Origin: Ligula intestinalis
Lineage: Eukaryota; Platyhelminthes; Cestoda; Diphyllobothriidea; Diphyllobothriidae
DNA length: 64,000 nt
NCBI GenBank assembly: GCA_036362985.1
Contig: JAYGXS010000003.1
Coordinates: 32,934,339 to 32,998,338 of the forward strand
Direction: 5' to 3'
The position numbers and the translations under genes were made by a program. Shown here piece by piece: positions 59,076 to 64,000 of the stretch. Under the pieces are notes generated by a model. It made no database searches. It had not been told where the DNA came from and worked only from the letters and a program-made list of their open reading frames with translations. Numbering within the stretch: position 1 is the stretch's first letter; every line of letters starts with the position of its first letter.

Positions 59076-59348
59076 AGGAAAACAGACTGGAGGTGAGTTT
59101 TGTAAAGCAGCCTCTGCAAAAGGAGAAGAGGGGGAGAAGTGGAAGGAGGAGAGAGAGAGGTGATAAAACAAGAACACAGATTTCCTTTCAGTTGAGGTTC
59201 TTTTGAGAGTGTCAGAAGTTTGCATGCATGTCTAGGAACTAATGGGACAGACTAGGGCTGCCTAAGTTTTAACATGCGCTGAAATCTACGCTAGACTAGC
59301 GCCTGAAATTCCGAGATATCGACGTTTAGTAGTGTGTAAATGCACATT

Positions 59349-59578
59349 GATCTGTTTCAGGATGTACTCATCCTGGTTGATACTTTTTTGCGAGCTAATT
59401 GGAACCCTAATCGTATGTGTTTAAGGAAGAATAGTTATGTTTATCACTAGCTTTTAATAACAATGGTATTTTACCGACAAACACAGAGCACACCACTAAG
59501 GCCTTTTCTGCCTCATTGGGGTTCCAATGAGCTCGCAAACAAAGCATCAACCAGGATGGGTACATCCTGAAACAGATC
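59349..59578. repeat. Inverted repeat, arms of about 60 bp
   Basis: 59349-59408 and 59518-59578 are near-perfect reverse complements (GATCTGTTTCAGGATGTACT against the partner's AGTACATCC-type strand), separated by 109 bases. Confidence 0.85.
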
Positions 59579-59806
59579 GGTGTACAGGTACCCACTACTA
59601 GATAGTCCCGATCACAAACTGACAACACGGTGGACCCGTGGCTCAAGGGTTAGAGCGTTCGCCTCTGGCCGGAGAGACGCGAGTTTGAAACTCGGGTGTG
59701 GCAGCAATTTTTGCTGCTACACTAAAGTTGGGCTACCACCATCTGGTGACACCCAAGGAGGCAGAAAAGGCCTTAGTGGTGTGCTCTGTCTTTGTCGGTA
59801 AAATAC
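59465..59806. repeat. Inverted repeat, arms of about 50 bp, overlapping the previous one
   Basis: 59465-59514 and 59757-59806 are reverse complements with one mismatch (GGTATTTTACCGACAAA against TTTGTCGGTAAAATACC). The second arm is the 3' end of the SINE at 59628-59810; the first is an inverted copy of that end. Confidence 0.88.
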
Positions 59807-59810
59807 CAAT
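59628..59810 (+). mobile_element. tRNA-derived SINE
   Basis: A tRNA-like head (about 59631-59705) has A-box-like GTGGCTCAAGGGTTAGAGC with D-stem GCTC/GAGC and B-box-like GAGTTTGAAACTC within a CGAG/CTCG stem. A body follows with the palindrome GCAGCAATTTTTGCTGC, then a tail ending AAAATACC. Length about 180 bases. The anticodon arm is degenerate, so it is not a tRNA gene. Confidence 0.7.
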
Positions 59811-59869
59811 ATCGGCGTTTCTCTACTTATGGCTTATGACCTACTTTGACTTAGAATAGTGCGAAGGTT

Positions 59870-62710
59870 GTGAATATGTCTGCCGGACGTCGATTCTGCT
59901 TGTTGATTGTTACGGCTGTGATAATGCCTGATCTAGCCGGCCTCAATGTCACGAACGGTACCTCTCCATGCGTGGCGATTGGCGGCAGCGGATCTCGAAA
60001 GTTCCACACAGTCCCTTCTCCAGCGACGGAGGCCGAAGATAGAAGGTCCAAGAACTGCTTCCATGCCTTGACGGATGGTGTCTATCAAAGTCTTCAGTTG
60101 CCCTCCTCTTCGACGTTTCCAGGTGGGCTGTTGTGCCAGGTCGAGGGCAGCAGAGGTAAGCTCATGGGGCGGATGACTGAGAACGTGGCCAAACCACCGG
60201 AGTCGCCTTTCTTGAATGGCCTGAGATATCCTCGTGATACGATCGCAGCGGATGCGGACTGTCTCATTTGAGATGAATTCACTATACTTAACTCGCAGGA
60301 TCGTCCTCAGGCACCAGTGGTCAAAGACCTCCAGTCTTTGCTCATCTTCAGCGCGCACAGCCCAGCATTCACATCCATAGAGGAGGACTGACCGGATGGA
60401 TGCATGGTATACACGAATCTTCGTGGCGATTGAAATGTCACGTCGGATCCATAGGCGCTTTCAAAGGATTGAGAAAACCCACCGAGCAGCATCGATACGG
60501 AAGACAATGTCGTCCTTGCTCTGCCCATTCGGTAGCAGCCTCGCCTCGAGGTATTTAAAACTGTCTACTTCTTCAAGTTGATGGCCATTAATCCCCAGGT
60601 GTGCCTTTTCCTGGTCAGGGATGCAGCTCGAGATAAACTTAGTCTTTCCGGAATATATGGACATGCCTACCAACATAGCGATTTCATTTAACCGCGACAC
60701 TTCTGACTGTAGACCATCAAAGCTTGAAGTTAACAGCGCAATATCATCAGCATAGTCAAGATCAGTTAGTCGGCGTCCGGGTGCAAGTTCAACACCGTCC
60801 TCTTCATGTAGGGCTTTGCCGAGAATCCAGTCAATGACGTAGTTAAACAGAATGGGCGAAAGGACGCAGCCCTATCAGACACCAGACCGGATATTGAACG
60901 ACTGAGGGAGATTGTTGTGGACCAAGACTCGTGCGGTGGAAGACCGATAAAAGGCCTAAATCATTGCAATGAGTTTGGTCAGCACTCCATCCAGTTCCAT
61001 TATTCGCCACAGGGACTCACGATGGATGGAATCGAATGCGGTGGCAAAGTCGACGAAGCAAACGGCCGTCGGTTGCTGGTAGCTATGGAGGAATTCTAGA
61101 GTGCGCCTCAGTGTGAATATTTGATCCGCACATCCACGCCCAGCTCGGAATCCGGCTTGGTTGGGTCGTGTCCTGGAGTCACGTACAGACTGGAAGCGCC
61201 TGAGAAGAACAACAGCGAAGATCTTTGCAGCAACATCGATAAAACTTATGCCACGTTAGTTCTCGCATCTTCTCTTATCTCCCTTCTTTTGGACAGGTAC
61301 AGGGATACCTGAGCCCCAGTCATCGGGAACGGTCTCTTCTCGCCACGCCTGTACAATCACCTCATAGAGCCGAGGAGCCAGGGTGTCGACAAAGGACTTG
61401 TAGATTTCTGCCAGAATACCGTCCTCTTTGCACGCCTTGTTGTTGCGTAGCCTCTGCATTGCATCAGTAGCTTTGTCTTCGGAAGGGAGGTCACACGACA
61501 CTGCGTAGGCAGGAGAGGATTGAAACTCCGCTGTGGAGGAGAGGGAGGGTGTGATGGGTTGTTCGTCAAAGTTAAGTAGGGGCTCGAAGTGTTTACGCAA
61601 GCGATCGACCTTAGCCGAGTTGTCGGCAATTAAACCTCCATTCACATCGCGAACAGAATCACAGAGTGTCGGGGGCTTACCACTAACCTGGCGTATGATT
61701 TGGTTCAATTTTCTGGTGTCACCAGCATTAGAAGCCTGCTCCATAGAAGTCGCCGTTTCGGACCAATACTTCTGCCGGTCATCTCTAGCCGACTTTTCTG
61801 TCAGCTTTCGAAGTTGGCGGAAGGAGGCATCGTTTCGGGACCTGGCTCGAGTCGTCTCGGCCGATAGCTGCGGGGTTCTTCCGCTGATCCAGTCACTGCG
61901 GCGCCGCTGAGTGAATCCGAGAATCTTCTCAGTTGCCCCATAGATGGATGTCTTCAGTGATGGCCACTTGCTACTGCCCTCGTTTTCAGCCTGGGTCATA
62001 AAACGGGACTGGATTTCTGTGCTTAGAGCCTAGGTAGTGTTGGTTTGCCGGAGCTTTGCGACATCAAGGCTTCTCGCACGTGGCAGTTTGGGCACAGATG
62101 AGAAGTGAACCTTTAGGCGCGTGCAAACGAGAGCATGGTTAGACCCGTGGACGTTACCAGTTTCGGCACCTCGCATTGACCTGCTATCGTGGACCCAGCT
62201 GCGAAACCGTGAACCAACTACAATGTAATCGATCTGACTGGCTGTACGGCCATCGTTAGAATATCAAGTCAGTAGATGTTTTTGACGATGCTGAAAGCAT
62301 GTGTTGGTAACAAACAGTCGGTTCTGTTCGGCAAACTGCAGCATCCTCTCACCATTTTTCGTTCGAGAGCCAAGCCCAAAACGACCAAGAAGGTGACTGT
62401 TTGTTGGGTCACCGGGCCCAGTCCGGCCATTCCAGTCCCCGGCAACAATTAGCAGATCTCGGCGAGGGAGTCATTCGGCTAGCTCCTGCAGCTGCGAGTA
62501 GAAATTATCTTTCTCTTGCTGTTCAGCCGCCGACGTAGGTGCATACACAGATATGACCGAGATGTTCGTAAAATGGCCTTTTAGTCGAACATAGACCATT
62601 CGGTCGTTGACTGGTTCCCATGCTAGCAGTGCACGTGGATTCGCAATGACGATACTGGGCATAGCCGGCTTTACGCTTTTATGTTCACGAGACTGTGGGA
62701 GACGAGGGTG
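59870..62710 (-). mobile_element. RTE LINE, nearly complete but broken
   Basis: On the - strand: endonuclease from about 62700 (VNDRMVYVRLKGHFTNISVI with SVYAPTSAAE, then AGDWNGRTGPGDP near 62430 and SQIDYIVVGSRFRSW near 62210). A long open frame follows (61999-61256) with RRSDWISGRTPQLS, KACKEDGILAEIYKS and VPDDWGSGIPVPVQKKGDK. Reverse transcriptase continues with FVDFATAFDSIHR near 61050 and an intact YADD in LTDLDYADDIALL near 60750, and the tail has QERRLRWFGHVLSHPPHEL (60260-60190) and RRGGQLKTL. Several stops (for example in the endonuclease near 62260 and RT near 60960) and at least two frameshifts. The best-preserved LINE of the window. Confidence 0.92.
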
Positions 62711-62739
62711 CTAATGCGGAGCGGCATAATTATGTGCTG

Positions 62740-63320
62740 TAGCCAGCGGCATTCTTCGGCAGGTTTTCACGAATGCGCATGTAGCCTAGTAGACCCATGC
62801 GATGGGTGAGTGTTCCTGGACAATGCGGGCAGTGAAGACAAGTGCCGCGATTGTATGCCGGGGCCCAAGGCGGTGATGCTCTAATCTGTGTGATGGATAT
62901 GCAAGTGACCGACTGGGCCGATGCATGAGGCGAATGTTCGATTACAGTGAGGGCAGATTGGGCTCGAGCCACAAGTGCTGGTAGATAGGTCAGGTGTCGT
63001 GACGAGAGTGGCGGCAAGCAGTGGTCTGCCGGAGTAGGGGAAGGGAATAAGGGGTGTGGTGTTTGTGGTGGTTGGTGTTAAGGGTCGCAGTATGGAGGAT
63101 GGTATCGGCGGATGGGGGCAGCGGGACGTCGGGTGGTTGATTTTCCGCGGTGAGGGTAGTCGTCAATGAGGTGCTTGACATGGGAGGGACTTTTGAAGTG
63201 ATTGACGCCACCGGATAAATGATGTACTGCGGTGGAGATGACCGGCCATGTTGATACATACACGGAAAGTGGGTTGAGAGCGCGGACGGGTTGGAAGTGC
63301 TTGTGCATTGACAGTGTGCT
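62740..63320 (-). mobile_element. C2H2 zinc-finger tail of a type C LINE, - copy
   Basis: Same protein type as at 57.7-58.6 kb. From 63320 the - strand reads FPCMYQHGRS-type first finger remnants, a Ser/Thr/Pro linker (PPDVPLPPSADTIL), a degraded middle finger near 62950-62890, and a third finger, CPHCPGTLTHRMGLLGYMRI, at about 62860-62780 in which Phe and the last His are changed. No reverse transcriptase part is attached; the RTE LINE starts right after it. Confidence 0.75.
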
Positions 63321-63369
63321 TCCGCTGGGTTTGAGACTTTCAAGCGTCCTTTTCGCCTTGGTGGCGGCA

Positions 63370-63460
63370 ATCCGACTGTGTTTTCACGCACTTCCCCATC
63401 GCATGGGTCTATATGGCCACATGCGCATTCATAAAAACCAGCGGTAAATGCCGCTGAATA
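63370..63460 (+). mobile_element. Zinc-finger fragment, inverted relative to its neighbour
   Basis: The + strand reads HALPHRMGLYGHMRIHKNQR and a stop, the end of the same third finger, mirroring 62850-62745. With its neighbour it forms an inverted repeat of about 75 bases around some 520 bases. Confidence 0.75.
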
Positions 63461-63689
63461 TACCACATCATTATACTGCTCTTCATTAGAATCCTCATCA
63501 CCCACAGTCTCAGCAAAATAAAACCAAATCGCAACAGTGTGCTGTCTGTACACTTACTGAAAGCCACCTGCAAATGTCACCGATCAACCACAAACGTTCT
63601 CACTGACTTAAGCCGATCCACAGATGCACTGATCATCGCTTCGCTATCGCCAAGATAACTATCCGCCTTCCAGCACGCAGGTGACCTCA

Positions 63690-64000
63690 AGCACTCCCAA
63701 CTGACGCATTTACCCAACACACCATCTGCTGTGTGCATATTATGTGCGAAGCAGCTGATGAGTGGACTAGGAGTCAGATGGCGGCGGCTCCTTCTAATCC
63801 TCTGGTTGTATAAATCCTGATGTTTGTGCCAAGTGGGCCAAGCCGTGCTGTGGAGCGCGCAGATGGGTCTTCCGGCCTGTCAGCCACTGCGCCCATCTCA
63901 CATCAGACGACAGATCAGCTGGACGGTGGGGCGGAGAGTAAGTCCGACACTCAGGGCATTTCTTTCCTCAATATAATCCATTTGACGCGCTCGAAGCTAT
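63690..64000 (-). repeat. Dispersed repeat of about 330 bp, - copy
   Basis: Inverted partner of 58736-59075. It runs off the end of the window. The shared blocks are listed under the + copy. Confidence 0.75.

Noticed and set aside
1..64000. CRISPR arrays, bacterial operons or phage genes
   Set aside because: No regular spaced repeats; spliced host genes and eukaryotic transposons throughout.

Overview
This is a eukaryotic nuclear window, most likely from a parasitic flatworm and probably a tapeworm. Two host genes are recognisable. One is split by GT-AG introns that are long and full of transposons. The rest is a dense graveyard of non-LTR retrotransposons (at least four types), Ty3/Gypsy-like LTR elements, Penelope-like elements with GIY-YIG domains, a mariner-type MITE and tRNA-derived short elements. 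The flatworm call is an inference from the LINE mix, especially LINE reverse-transcriptase tails that run on into C2H2 zinc fingers. No operon, rRNA or bacterial feature is present.

Layout. 1-14.2 kb: fragments of a CR1/jockey-like LINE (here 'LINE A') on both strands, pieces of a second CR1-like LINE ('LINE B'), and a mariner-type MITE at 12.28-12.64 kb. 14.5-41.1 kb, + strand: a nine-exon MICU1-like gene (mitochondrial calcium uptake regulator). Exons 3-9 join in frame over canonical splice sites and include two canonical EF-hand loops. Introns 5 and 7 each hold a small tRNA-like element flanked by related inverted repeats. Intron 6 holds an antisense Gypsy element with one clear 341-bp LTR, plus LINE scraps. 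Intron 8 holds an antisense Penelope-like GIY-YIG fragment. 41.7-42.3 kb: RTE LINE tail. 44.5-45.8 kb: LINE B. 45.9-46.3 kb, - strand: an intact, intronless 142-codon gene for the AP-2 adaptor sigma subunit. 47.0-47.8 kb: a second Penelope-like fragment. 47.8-53 kb: mostly unrecognised sequence with dispersed direct repeats. 53.2-54.3 kb: LINE A ORF1 and start of its endonuclease. 54.3-56.8 kb: an internally deleted Gypsy element on the - strand. 57.4-58.6 kb: a LINE tail with C2H2 fingers, split by a probable solo-LTR insertion. 58.7-59.8 kb: a dispersed repeat and a SINE inside nested inverted repeats. 59.9-62.7 kb, - strand: a nearly complete but stop-ridden RTE LINE. 62.7-64 kb: inverted zinc-finger fragments and a repeat.

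The two host genes act in different places: MICU1 in the mitochondrial intermembrane space, gating the calcium uniporter, and AP2S1 at the plasma membrane, in clathrin-coated pits. Nothing in the window suggests they work together. All mobile elements examined carry stops, frameshifts or deletions. The most novel-looking signals are the tRNA-like cores inside inverted terminal repeats in two MICU1 introns, the nested inverted-repeat SINE region, and zinc fingers read in continuity with a LINE reverse-transcriptase tail.
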